Shown one piece after another: positions 20,173 through 28,846 of a stretch of DNA of 64,000 bases. The position numbers and the translations under genes are program-made. The DNA comes from Fuerstiella sp. (GTDB lineage: Bacteria; Planctomycetota; Planctomycetia; Planctomycetales; Planctomycetaceae): the NCBI GenBank assembly GCA_014238335.1, contig JABABI010000017.1, positions 125-64,124 of the forward strand. The letters are read 5' to 3'. Every line of letters starts with the position of its first letter. Within the stretch, counting starts at the first letter, position 1. The notes under the pieces were generated by a model. That model had not been told where the DNA came from. It made no database searches and saw only the letters and a program-made list of their open reading frames with translations.

Positions 20173-22524
20173 CTATGGTCTCATCAATGTTTCGTCGAGA
20201 TTCAGGATAACGCCGGCCACAACAGTCAGGGCGGCCAGTTTGATCGACTGCTCTTCCGGAGTGTCGTTCAGACCTGCAGCCTGCAGTAAATCTTTAGCGG
20301 CCGTGGAATCAGTCTGAAATTCCGTCCGAGACTCATCGAACAAACTCGACAACTTTGATAGTTCGTCAGTGGAGGCAGGCCGAATCAACGCCTGGCGAAA
20401 CATCGCCGTCAGCCCCGTGCCGGTTTCGAACGCAAGCACCTTCTTTGCCAATGCCCCGGCAGCTTCCAAGTAAACCGGATCATTCAGAGTGACCAATGCC
20501 TGCAGCGGTGTGTTGGTTCGAATTCGGCGAATCTGACAGACCTCGCGGCTGGTACTGTCGAAGGTGATCATTGAAGGATACGGACTGGTGCGGCGCAGGA
20601 ACGTGTACAACCCCCGACGATACCGATCTTCCCCGATCGGCGTCTCCCATTTGAGCGTACTGTAGGTGGTACGCCAAAGTCCAGCGGGCTGAGGTGGCAT
20701 CACGGACGGGCCTCCGATTTTGTCTGACAGCAAACCGGAGACGGCCAGCGCCTGATCACGAACAGATTCGGCAGAGAGTCGAAAACGCGGCCCGCGACTC
20801 AACCATCGATTGTCCGGATCCAGCTTACGCGACGCGTCAGTAACGGCTGCACTTTGCTGAAATGTGGCTGACATCACGATCGCCTTGCACAACTGCTTCA
20901 GCGACCACTGGTGAGTGTCCCGAAATTCAACCGCGAGCCAGTCAAGCAACTCTGGATGACTGGGCGGCATTCCCTGTGTGCCAAAGTCTTCTTCCGTTTC
21001 CACGAGGCCTCTGCCGAAGAACTGGCTCCAGACGCGATTCACGGTCACGCGTGCCGTCAGCGGGTTGTCATCGGATACCAGCCACGTCGCAACGTCCAGT
21101 CTGCTGCCAGCCCCTTTATCAGCGATCACACCAAATGCCGCCGGAAACGCGGCGTCTACTTTGTCGCCATGGTCAAGAAAATTTCCTCGCACGTGCACGA
21201 CAGTTTCTCTTCGCTTATCGGCCGGCAGCTCTCGCATGATCGGAGTTTCGATGATCGATTTTTTCAGTTCCTTAAGTTTTTTTTGTGCGCCGGAAATTTG
21301 ATTCGCTGGCCCAGGCGGCTTGCGATCGGAATTCGCCTCGGGTTGCTTCTGTTGTGCGGCGCGCAGCTGTTCAAGTATTGCCGTCAGCTCAAATTGTTGT
21401 TGCTTCTGTTCGGCGGTTGGAGTCGCAATTCGTGGTTTATCGTCCGAGCGATCTGCATCTTCCGTCTGATTGAAGAACGCCATGAAGCGATAATACTCGT
21501 GCTGGCTGATCGGATCGTATTTGTGCGAATGACACTTCGCACAGCCCATTGTCAGTCCCATCCAGACCTGTATTGTTGTATCGACTCGGTCCTTTACAGC
21601 AGCGATACGGAATTCCTCATTGTCCGTGCCACCTTCGTCGTTGGTCATGGTGTTGCGGTGAAAGGCGGTCGCCAGAATCTGTTCGGTGGTGGCATCTTCG
21701 AACAGGTCTCCAGCAATCTGTTCTGCCGTAAACTGATCAAAACGCATATCGTTGTTGAAAGCTTCGATCACCCAGTCTCGGTACCGCCAGATGTTTCGCG
21801 GCTGATCTTTTTCGTATCCCTTAGTGTCCGCGTATCGAGCCAGGTCCAGCCACATTGTGGCCCAGTGTTCACCAAATTTTGGTGACTGCAGTAGCTCATC
21901 CACGATAGCTTCGAAGGTTTCGGCGGACGCATTCGTGGTGAACGCATCGGCGACTTCCGGAGTTGGAGGCAGGCCGATCAGAGCGTGGTAGACTCGGCGT
22001 ATCAACGTATACGGATCAGCCTGGGGCGAGGGCGTCAGCCCCTTGCTGCGGAGCTGTGGCAGCACGAACCTGTCGATGTCGCTGCGACTGAAACTGTCGT
22101 TTTCGACTGCGATTGGGCTCGGGCGAACGGGAGAAACAAACGACCAGTGAGCTTCGAATTCTGCTCCTTTGGAAATCCACTGTCGCAGCGTCTCTATCTG
22201 AGCTTTCGTTAACGCATGCCCGGACTCGCGCGGAGGCATTACTAATTTCGGATCACTGCTGGTCACGCGATGAATCAATCCACTCTCTGCTGGTTTTCCG
22301 GGAACGATTGCTCGCAGCAATGCAGAGTCTTTGCCTGTTGGATCAGCACGTACATCCAATCGCAGGTCTGCTTTCCGGGATCCCTCGTCCGCGCCATGAC
22401 ACGCAAAGCAGTTCTTCGCCAGGATCGGCCGAACATCTGTCGAATAGCGTGGAGATTCATCGGCCGAGACATGGGTCGACCAGAGCACCAGCAGACTGAA
22501 GCATTTGTAAAAGATTGGTCGCAT
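20173..22524 (-). CDS. PSCyt1-PSCyt2-PSD1 (DUF1549/DUF1553) cytochrome-like protein
   Basis: A 783-residue secreted protein with all the typical planctomycete parts. Signal peptide about residues 1-21; PSCyt1 haem-binding domain with CFACHG (C39, C42, H43) and the distal MPP motif LVMPPRESGH; DUF1549 (DIDRFVLPQL, then LARYADTKGY), including MGCAKCHSHKYDPI; a charged Gln/Lys-rich linker near 370-420; DUF1553 (TVNRVWSQFFGRGLVETEEDF, then LQALVTLNDP). PSCyt1 suggests covalent c-type haem. It is the first gene of an operon with the DUF1501 gene. The window's other PSD1 protein lacks the N-terminal PSCyt1 domain and has Ig-like domains instead. Confidence 0.95.
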   Translation of the reverse strand: MRPIFYKCFSLLVLWSTHVSADESPRYSTDVRPILAKNCFACHGADEGSRKADLRLDVRADPTGKDSALLRAIVPGKPAESGLIHRVTSSDPKLVMPPRESGHALTKAQIETLRQWISKGAEFEAHWSFVSPVRPSPIAVENDSFSRSDIDRFVLPQLRSKGLTPSPQADPYTLIRRVYHALIGLPPTPEVADAFTTNASAETFEAIVDELLQSPKFGEHWATMWLDLARYADTKGYEKDQPRNIWRYRDWVIEAFNNDMRFDQFTAEQIAGDLFEDATTEQILATAFHRNTMTNDEGGTDNEEFRIAAVKDRVDTTIQVWMGLTMGCAKCHSHKYDPISQHEYYRFMAFFNQTEDADRSDDKPRIATPTAEQKQQQFELTAILEQLRAAQQKQPEANSDRKPPGPANQISGAQKKLKELKKSIIETPIMRELPADKRRETVVHVRGNFLDHGDKVDAAFPAAFGVIADKGAGSRLDVATWLVSDDNPLTARVTVNRVWSQFFGRGLVETEEDFGTQGMPPSHPELLDWLAVEFRDTHQWSLKQLCKAIVMSATFQQSAAVTDASRKLDPDNRWLSRGPRFRLSAESVRDQALAVSGLLSDKIGGPSVMPPQPAGLWRTTYSTLKWETPIGEDRYRRGLYTFLRRTSPYPSMITFDSTSREVCQIRRIRTNTPLQALVTLNDPVYLEAAGALAKKVLAFETGTGLTAMFRQALIRPASTDELSKLSSLFDESRTEFQTDSTAAKDLLQAAGLNDTPEEQSIKLAALTVVAGVILNLDETLMRP

Positions 22525-22741
22525 CGTGGCGCAATTCAGGGCAAAAGAACGTGAAGTGGCAGGGCATTATTCTATCCGGTGGATGTGCCAACGCGAGTAA
22601 CCGCGCTGGTCCCAGTTGAATCACAAAGCAAAAGACCTGTGCGGTAGTTCACTGCCGGCATTTGGTATCCTGTGTAGTCTGCTCGGCTGCCGATTTTCCT
22701 TCAGGGGAACCCGCATCTCGACGCCAACGGCTTCTCACAGG

Positions 22742-23287
22742 ATGCACACGTATCTGATGGTCGCTGCCTGGCTGACGCCCATTCTCGTTGTATTGCGTGC
22801 AGAGCCGGTGTTGGCGGAAATTGTGGGTGCCGGTCATTCGATTTGCGGACCCTGCGGCTGTGGACCGCCACTCAATTCACTGCTGGTCTGGCATGAATTT
22901 ATGACATTGCCGCTGGTGCCGCCAGGCATCACAGCGGCAAAGAACCGTCCCGACGTGGCAGTCGACTGGGCTGTGACAATGGTGGTTATTGTCGGACTGA
23001 CAGCGGCAATCTTCGTTTCGACGAATCTGGTGATGTGGTGGAACTCAGCGAACGACACGGCACGTGGCAATGTCATACAACGTGCGATGTTTTCACTGGT
23101 GGCATTTCCTGACGAAACCATCGTCCCGTTGACGCTGGCGGCCGGCATGTACTGGCGGATGAGCCGTCACCACAGACAGATCAGGAAAGCGGGAAATCTA
23201 TCGGCGAATCACCACCTTAGATCCGGTGCCAAGCAGGTTGAAGATTTCGGAGATGTCGCCATCGACAAGCTGGATAAACCCTTGTGA
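22742..23287 (+). CDS. Putative small membrane protein, function unknown
   Basis: I start at ATG 22742 because a hydrophobic segment follows at once (HTYLMVAAWLTPILVVL); the frame is open from 22616. A Cys/Gly-rich stretch (SICGPCGCGPP) is followed by a second membrane helix (TMVVIVGLTAAIFVSTNLVMW). The last 90 bases overlap the end of the YkuD gene on the other strand, and the final 30 residues look less protein-like. The gene has no recognised family. Strand composition and two membrane segments argue that it is real; the overlap lowers confidence. Confidence 0.5.
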   Translation: MHTYLMVAAWLTPILVVLRAEPVLAEIVGAGHSICGPCGCGPPLNSLLVWHEFMTLPLVPPGITAAKNRPDVAVDWAVTMVVIVGLTAAIFVSTNLVMWWNSANDTARGNVIQRAMFSLVAFPDETIVPLTLAAGMYWRMSRHHRQIRKAGNLSANHHLRSGAKQVEDFGDVAIDKLDKPL

Positions 23288-24361
23288 TGTTTCTCTGCCG
23301 ATTGACTCCGGATCAATCGTTCCGTGAATTCCGACGCGTTCGCCCAGGCCAATCCAGTACTCGCCGAGTGGATTATGTGGGTCATCCGCATCAACGATCC
23401 CGCCATCCGGCCGATTCCACTTCGGATTCTCTCGCTTGTTCTGAACGGTGAATTCTCCAATGACAGTGCCCAGATCTTTGCCATGGCCAATGCGGTATCG
23501 ATGCACGTACCAGCCATGTGCATGAATCGTCATTTCGAAACTGTTTAAATCCACGACAGCTCCGAATGGTCCGTTTAGTACTTTTAGCTTTTGGCCGGCC
23601 TGAAGTGTTTCGCGACTGGTGCTGTTCAGCTGCGCCAGATACTGCCACGGCACCTGATATTCTTGAGCAATGCCTTCGAGTGTGTCGCCAAATTCGACGA
23701 AGTGCGGTTCTGCAAAATGTGAGTTGGGATTCGCGTAGATTTTGGCAGCCGTTTCTTCGATACGCTCAAATATCTGAGCACGAAATTCGGGCTGTTTCCA
23801 GTACAGTCGTGAAAGCGCCGCATGTGCTTTTAGCGTTTCTCCATCTGTGACCCACTGGTCAACGTCCCGAAGAGTCGCGGCCGCTTCCGGTGACAGCGCG
23901 GCCTGCACAATAGCAGCGACCTGTTGAGGTGCCGTTGACGAGGCAAAGCCTGCCTGCTGAATACCTCTGTTAGTCGGCGGTGTCCGATTCAGTTGGGCCA
24001 CAGATTCGTCTGGTACCGGTAACGGCGGTTCGGTGAACTCAGGAAATGATTCTTCGATGGGTTCCGCCTTGCTGGCGAGAACAGCCAGCAGTGGATCCTC
24101 TTCCCGTTCCTCATTCTTTGGAAGTGTGTCCATGCCTGTATTGTCGATGATTTCATCGGCCGGTGGATCATCCAGCATCGCCAGAAAATCCGCATCATCA
24201 AGATTTGGATTCGTCACATCGACTCCCAGTCCTCCCGTCGGCACCGTGCCGATCTCCGGTATAATGTCGAAATACCACGCGGCCAGCATCAGTGCCACGA
24301 TGAGACCGACGAGTTTCCTGCTGCCGGATGACTGTGGTTTTTTATAGGCGAAGGTTTCCAT
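23198..24361 (-). CDS. LysM and YkuD (L,D-transpeptidase-like) protein lacking catalytic residues
   Basis: A 387-residue envelope protein: membrane anchor at about residues 17-31, an acidic/Pro-rich linker (45-130), a helical segment (150-212), a LysM peptidoglycan-binding domain (about 219-262) and a YkuD domain (266-387). YkuD domains normally crosslink peptidoglycan and have the pattern HGT...S-H-G-C-I-R with a catalytic Cys. Here HGT is kept at 346-348, but the active site reads S359-Q-G-F-I-Q364: Phe replaces the Cys, Gln replaces His and Gln replaces Arg. I checked this in the DNA. The protein is therefore probably not an active transpeptidase; a binding or structural role is likely. 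Planctomycetes have unusual walls, so such domains may have been repurposed. Confidence 0.85.
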   Translation of the reverse strand: METFAYKKPQSSGSRKLVGLIVALMLAAWYFDIIPEIGTVPTGGLGVDVTNPNLDDADFLAMLDDPPADEIIDNTGMDTLPKNEEREEDPLLAVLASKAEPIEESFPEFTEPPLPVPDESVAQLNRTPPTNRGIQQAGFASSTAPQQVAAIVQAALSPEAAATLRDVDQWVTDGETLKAHAALSRLYWKQPEFRAQIFERIEETAAKIYANPNSHFAEPHFVEFGDTLEGIAQEYQVPWQYLAQLNSTSRETLQAGQKLKVLNGPFGAVVDLNSFEMTIHAHGWYVHRYRIGHGKDLGTVIGEFTVQNKRENPKWNRPDGGIVDADDPHNPLGEYWIGLGERVGIHGTIDPESIGRETSQGFIQLVDGDISEIFNLLGTGSKVVIRR

Positions 24362-24686
24362 GCCGTGGTCTCCCGGGGTTCGCGAATTTGATGTCGCAGA
24401 ACTGCGGCCGGTCTGGACCGGCCAGTCGGTTCATTAACTGACTGCTGCCGTCGTTCAAACGTGGGGAAGCACGGCAGACTTATAGTTATGCTGATATCCG
24501 TCTAATACTATGAATTGCGGGATTCTGACACAGACCGGAAATCAAGGCTACGTGAATTCTGAGATTCGCCGCAGCATGGACTGTGAATCACCGTTGTCGA
24601 CGTATACTGTTGCCGCCGAACCACTTGTGTGCTGCCGAAGTCAACTGCCCGGAGTATTCCAGCACACATTGAATCCGACCCAGGAA

Positions 24687-25148
24687 ATGGAACTAAGCAT
24701 GTGCTCACGAGACGTCCACGTGTCAGAAGAAGTCCAGAGAAGCGTTGCGATGGAGATTCTGAATGGAATCGAAGCTCTGATTGACGAAGCAAAGTCAGAA
24801 ACGAAACCCCTTGAAGTGGACCCGTTTCGTTCCAGACTGTTCGAGATGTTTGTGACTGCTGACGGAGCAAACATGGTGGGCGACGAACGAAAATCTTCGT
24901 TGAATGACGACTCTCACAGCGACGACGAAACAGACATGTCGGCCGACGGTCTGTGTCGCTCACTGGCCCGGCGCTGGGGCCTGGACATGGCGGCTCGAGA
25001 TTCGGCCGCATCACAGACAAAGATGCCCCCGGAACACGTTGAAAAGATGCGTGCGCTGTGGACAGTCATGCGAATGTGGATGGAATGGAATTACGCATGG
25101 TGCCGCTGGGAAGAATTCCACTCTGCCGAGAACGCAGTCGTTCAGTGA
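24687..25148 (+). CDS. Small acidic protein, function unknown
   Basis: The frame is open from 24510; ATG 24687 or ATG 24699 is the likely start, as the protein-like sequence begins there. The roughly 153-residue product is acidic and helical (EVQRSVAMEILNGIEALIDE), has a Ser/Asp-rich middle (SSLNDDSHSDDETD) and ends in a Trp-rich helix (WTVMRMWMEWNYAWCRWEEF). It has no signal peptide and no family I recognise. It stops 3 bases before the end of the convergent ribokinase gene. Its tight packing supports a real gene, though only moderately. Confidence 0.5.
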   Translation: MELSMCSRDVHVSEEVQRSVAMEILNGIEALIDEAKSETKPLEVDPFRSRLFEMFVTADGANMVGDERKSSLNDDSHSDDETDMSADGLCRSLARRWGLDMAARDSAASQTKMPPEHVEKMRALWTVMRMWMEWNYAWCRWEEFHSAENAVVQ

Positions 25149-25151
25149 TTC

Positions 25152-26096
25152 TTAGAGTCCAGTCATCAGCCCATTCACGTCTGCGCGGGACGGCATACCC
25201 GGTTGAGCTCCTTTTCGGGATGCAGCAATGGCGCCTGCAGCACAGGCGAAACGAGCTGCCTCCTGAAGCGATGCTCCCTCTGAAAGACGCAGGCCAATTG
25301 CTGCTGCGAATGCGTCGCCGGCTGCCGTCGTGTCTATCGCTGTTACCGAAAACGGCTCCACATGCCCGCTGCTGCCGGACGCGTCTCGGAAAACCGCGCC
25401 CCTGTCTCCCAGAGTGATCGTCACCCGCCGGGCTCCCATTTGCTGAAGCTTTTCTGCGGCCCAATGTGCGGATTCCGTTGTGGTGATATCGATGCCGGTC
25501 AGCAGGGTGGCTTCCGTTTCATTGGGGCACACGACATCGACGTGCAGCATCTCAGGTTGGCAATTGAGCATCGCCGGTGCCGGGTCCAGAATCGTGAGAA
25601 CATCATTGGTTCTGGCCAGCTTGATGGCAGTCAGCACCGTTTCTATCGGTATCTCCAGCTGCAGCAACAGTACATCGGCTCGAGCAAATTCCTTCGCCTG
25701 CGTCTGTACATCGTCGGGCGTCAATCGTCCGTTCGCACCCTGCACCACCGTAATACAGTTCTGTCCACTGTCTTCTACGCCGATCATGGCCACACCGCTG
25801 CAACAGTCCGACGTATGCAGGACTCCCTCAAGTCGTATTCCTTCGACATCAAGCGTGGTTCGCAGGGCATTACCGAACCCGTCGTCGCCCAGACGTCCAA
25901 TGAGAGACACGTCCGCTCCCAGTCGGGCGGCACCAACGGCCTGGTTGGCCCCTTTGCCTCCGGGGATCTCAGACAGGCTGCGGCCGATCAGTGTTTCTCC
26001 CGACGCAGGCAACCGTTCGGATCGCACCACCAGGTCCATGTTGATCGAACCGACGACCAAAACTCGTGGCGGAGTCTGTGGAATTGATGCCGTCAC
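25152..26096 (-). CDS. rbsK: Ribokinase (PfkB family)
   Basis: Phosphorylates ribose to ribose 5-phosphate using ATP. The 314-aa product has the PfkB signatures: the N-terminal VLVVGSINMDLVVR, the substrate motif IPGGKGANQAVGAARLGADV, and the C-terminal AIDTTAAGDAFAAAIGLRL with catalytic Asp in the GDAF motif. Length is normal. It begins with GTG at 26096, and this codon overlaps the TGA stop of the upstream nucleoside hydrolase gene (GTGA). The two genes are therefore translationally coupled, and the ribose released from nucleosides is the obvious substrate. Some PfkB members prefer other sugars or nucleosides. Confidence 0.92.
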   Translation of the reverse strand: MTASIPQTPPRVLVVGSINMDLVVRSERLPASGETLIGRSLSEIPGGKGANQAVGAARLGADVSLIGRLGDDGFGNALRTTLDVEGIRLEGVLHTSDCCSGVAMIGVEDSGQNCITVVQGANGRLTPDDVQTQAKEFARADVLLLQLEIPIETVLTAIKLARTNDVLTILDPAPAMLNCQPEMLHVDVVCPNETEATLLTGIDITTTESAHWAAEKLQQMGARRVTITLGDRGAVFRDASGSSGHVEPFSVTAIDTTAAGDAFAAAIGLRLSEGASLQEAARFACAAGAIAASRKGAQPGMPSRADVNGLMTGL

Positions 26097-27133
26097 TGCG
26101 ACTGGTCCACCTGCAGTTGTCGCAGGGTCTCAGGTGGCTGACTGGACAGCTGCACTAGTGCCTCGACGGCCCGCACACGCTGCTGGTCAGACATGATCAG
26201 GTAACGGTGCCGGCCATTCTCGATGGCCGTGAATTCCGTCAGCCCCTTTGCTCCGACTGTGACTGTGCCCGCCGACGAAACACCGAAGTACCCGGCCTCC
26301 GGATAGACTCCGTACAGCACGCTCGTCAGGTCCCAAGTGGGGCGATTGTGAGGCGGAGGATTGTAAAGATAGTACGCCTCTTTCAGCGGGTGGTGCGTTA
26401 CGTATTCGTAATCACGGTCGATGCTGGCGGCCGGGTAGGCGGCAGCAAGACCGATTTCAAATCCGCTGTACACGATCGAGCCTGGCCAATTGTTCGCCAA
26501 TGCCTGTGCTGCGGGAATATCATTGACAACGTTGTATTCGTAATGGTCTTTGCCTTTGATCGGAGCAAATGCTCCGGCCATGACTGACAGCAATCGGACT
26601 TTTTTTCCGACCAGTTCGACACCGGACAGAGGCGAAATGTCATCGCCCGACGACTTCAACAGATCGGCCAGATTCGTCGAGAATCCGACCTGAGCAATCA
26701 CGACCGAATCATCGACCTGTGATGCCAACGCGCGGCGCAGAACGGAGACAGCGTCGGGCGCCTGCTTTCCACTGCGCAGATCATGAGGATAACGATCTTC
26801 GCTGTCTCCTTTTTCCGCTGCCAGAACCGTGAACTTGCTTTGCTGCGTCGTAATACCACTGTGGCAGACACCGATGGCCACGTTGCCGCGCCCGTAGAAC
26901 GTGTTTACCGCATCAACAAAAGCAGCACACTGATCGTGGTCTTTGGTAATCGTCACTGCCAGCAGCTCGCACTCTCCTCGTGTCTGCAATGAATGAATCA
27001 TGCCCAGAGCCAGAACATCATCGACGTCGTTTCCGATATCGGTGTCAAAGATGAGGGGAATCGGCTTGCCGGCACTCGCTGCCGGCAACCGAATGAACAA
27101 TGAGACTAAGAGCACAGCCCAGACGATACGCAT
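26093..27133 (-). CDS. Secreted inosine/uridine-preferring nucleoside hydrolase-like protein
   Basis: The 346-aa protein has an N-terminal signal peptide (MRIVWAVLLVSLFIRLPAASA) followed by the nucleoside hydrolase calcium-binding motif DTDIGNDVDDVLAL at about residues 30-43. Nucleoside hydrolases cleave the N-glycosidic bond, releasing a base and ribose. It is longer and more diverged than typical cytoplasmic enzymes, so substrate is uncertain. It lies upstream of and overlaps ribokinase, suggesting a ribose salvage unit. If the signal peptide is used, hydrolysis occurs outside the cytoplasm and ribose must be imported; no ribose transporter is next to it. Confidence 0.85.
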   Translation of the reverse strand: MRIVWAVLLVSLFIRLPAASAGKPIPLIFDTDIGNDVDDVLALGMIHSLQTRGECELLAVTITKDHDQCAAFVDAVNTFYGRGNVAIGVCHSGITTQQSKFTVLAAEKGDSEDRYPHDLRSGKQAPDAVSVLRRALASQVDDSVVIAQVGFSTNLADLLKSSGDDISPLSGVELVGKKVRLLSVMAGAFAPIKGKDHYEYNVVNDIPAAQALANNWPGSIVYSGFEIGLAAAYPAASIDRDYEYVTHHPLKEAYYLYNPPPHNRPTWDLTSVLYGVYPEAGYFGVSSAGTVTVGAKGLTEFTAIENGRHRYLIMSDQQRVRAVEALVQLSSQPPETLRQLQVDQSQ

Positions 27134-27234
27134 GGTGACTCCCGAAAATGAGTGGTGGGACGACAGAAAGCATACTCGGATGCAACGGCTTCGAATAGCT
27201 GGTCGTTATTTCGACGGCGTGTTTTTATATCTCA

Positions 27235-27304
27235 TGCAGCGGAAGTTCCCGGCGTCACCAAATCGTTCCCGTCGTCACCAAATCGTTGCCAGTGTGCAGC
27301 GGAA
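27235..27304. repeat. Tandem 20-bp repeat bracketed by 10-bp direct repeats
   Basis: Two 20-base units at 27245-27264 and 27265-27284 differ at one position; the second is followed by a partial third (GTTgCC). The whole block is bracketed by TGCAGCGGAA at 27235-27244 and 27295-27304. It lies between the divergent nucleoside hydrolase (-) and PQQ-like (+) genes, so it may be a regulatory site for one or both. Confidence 0.8.
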
Positions 27305-27370
27305 CGTCTATTCTGTCGAGTACCGATTATTCCCATCCCGTTCCATTGTGGGCGTTCCGGAGAACTCGTC

Positions 27371-28696
27371 GTGAACAATCGATTGTTGAGCTTTCTGCTA
27401 TTGTTTCTGCCGACGTTGACGATCCATGCTGGCGACGTGCCAACGCAGCAACAGCTCGCTAACTGGCATCAGTGGCGCGGGCCGTATGCAAACGGAACCG
27501 CGGCGGGTTGTGTCAGACCGCCAGTAAAATGGAGTGAGAGTCAGAATATTGCATGGAAGTCTGACCTGCCTGGCGAAGGAACATCCACGCCGATCGTCTG
27601 GGGTGATCAGGTGTTTGTGCTCTCAGCAGAACAAACAGACCGCAAGGCCGAGGCACCGCCTGCGGCCGACGAACGTTCGAAGACTGTACCGCCGGACGTC
27701 TATTTTCGCTTTTTCGTGACGAGTATTAACCGCATCACAGGCGAAGTATTTTGGCAGAAACTGGCAGTCGAGGAGGTGCCGCACGAAGGGCACCATCCAA
27801 CGCATACTTATGCGGGCGGTTCGCCAGCAACGGATGGTGAACGACTCTACGTTTCATTTGGGTCTCGGGGAATCTACTGCTTTTCGCTGGCCGGGCAGCT
27901 GCTCTGGAAGACGAATCTCGGTGAAATGCGGACGCGTTACGGCTGGGGCGATGCGGTCACGCCAGTAATCCATCGTGATTCGCTGGTGGTGAACTGGGAT
28001 CAGGAAGAAGGTTCGTTCATTACCTGTCTGGATGCTTCCACCGGCGAGGCAAAGTGGAAGACGAAACGTTCGGGCGAAGTGACGTCGTGGAATACACCGC
28101 TGGTCACAAGTGTCGCGGGTCGGGATGTGGTGATCGCCAACGGCACGAACAAAGTTCGCGCCTATGACCTGGCTGACGGAAAGGAATTGTGGTCCTGCGG
28201 TGGTCAGACGGTGAATGCGATTCCCTCGCCCGTCCGATTTGGAGATTCGGTCATCGCCATGAGCGGTTATCGAGGGTCGTTGGCCGTTTCCATCCCCCTG
28301 GATTCCCAAGGCGATATAACCAGGGCCGATTCAGTTCGCGTGTTGTCGCGGAGAGGCACTCCATATGTCCCGTCGCCACTGCTGCACAACGGGCGCCTGT
28401 TCTTCACCGGTGCCAATCGAGACATTCTTTCGGTGCTGGACGCAGCTGCGGGACAACCAATTGCAGAGCCTCGCCGCCTGACGGGACTCAGAAACATCTA
28501 TGCGTCGCCCATGGCTGCGAATGGACACTTCTATTTCGTCGGACGCGCAGGCACTTGCGTTGTGCTGAAGGACAACACAACTTTCGAAGTCGCCGCCGTA
28601 AATCAGATCAACGATCGGATTGATGCCTCGCCGGTGGCCGTTGGTAATAGTTTGTTGCTGCGAAGCTGGACGAAACTGTACTGTGTGCAGGAGTGA
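27371..28696 (+). CDS. Secreted PQQ-like beta-propeller protein
   Basis: GTG 27371 was chosen because GGAG lies 8 bases upstream and a signal peptide (LLSFLLLFLPTLTIHAGD) follows; the open frame extends to 27152. The 441-residue protein has the planctomycete PQQ-like start NWHQWRGPYANGTA and repeated blades (FQ-W type sheets: ITGEVFWQKL, LAGQLLWKTNL, STGEAKWKTKR, ADGKELWSCGG). Such proteins form eight-bladed propellers. The real ligand is often not PQQ; some relatives act in outer-membrane assembly like BamB. It is probably periplasmic. No catalytic partner is adjacent. Confidence 0.88.
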   Translation: MNNRLLSFLLLFLPTLTIHAGDVPTQQQLANWHQWRGPYANGTAAGCVRPPVKWSESQNIAWKSDLPGEGTSTPIVWGDQVFVLSAEQTDRKAEAPPAADERSKTVPPDVYFRFFVTSINRITGEVFWQKLAVEEVPHEGHHPTHTYAGGSPATDGERLYVSFGSRGIYCFSLAGQLLWKTNLGEMRTRYGWGDAVTPVIHRDSLVVNWDQEEGSFITCLDASTGEAKWKTKRSGEVTSWNTPLVTSVAGRDVVIANGTNKVRAYDLADGKELWSCGGQTVNAIPSPVRFGDSVIAMSGYRGSLAVSIPLDSQGDITRADSVRVLSRRGTPYVPSPLLHNGRLFFTGANRDILSVLDAAAGQPIAEPRRLTGLRNIYASPMAANGHFYFVGRAGTCVVLKDNTTFEVAAVNQINDRIDASPVAVGNSLLLRSWTKLYCVQE

Positions 28697-28723
28697 GTGC
28701 TTCTTCCGGAGCGGCTGGCAGTA

Positions 28724-28750
28724 GAAGACGATTGTCGAATATTCGTCTTC
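28724..28750 (+). terminator. Possible weak terminator hairpin after the PQQ-like gene
   Basis: An 8-bp stem, GAAGACGA with TCGTCTTC, encloses 11 bases. It follows the PQQ-like stop (28696) by 28 bases and precedes the SDR gene. It lacks a strong T-run, so it may be a terminator of modest strength or only a hairpin. Confidence 0.35.
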
Positions 28751-28846
28751 GTCCCTGCTCTGCGTCCCTCGTCCTTGAGAGTCGTTGCCGATACGATGTC
28801 AGATTCAGACGAGGTCAGCAATTCACTTTAACTTAACGGAAAACAA

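Noticed and set aside
20911..21885. 324-codon plus frame across the PSCyt1-PSD1 gene
   Set aside because: It is an antisense shadow of a gene with clear haem and DUF1549/DUF1553 motifs.
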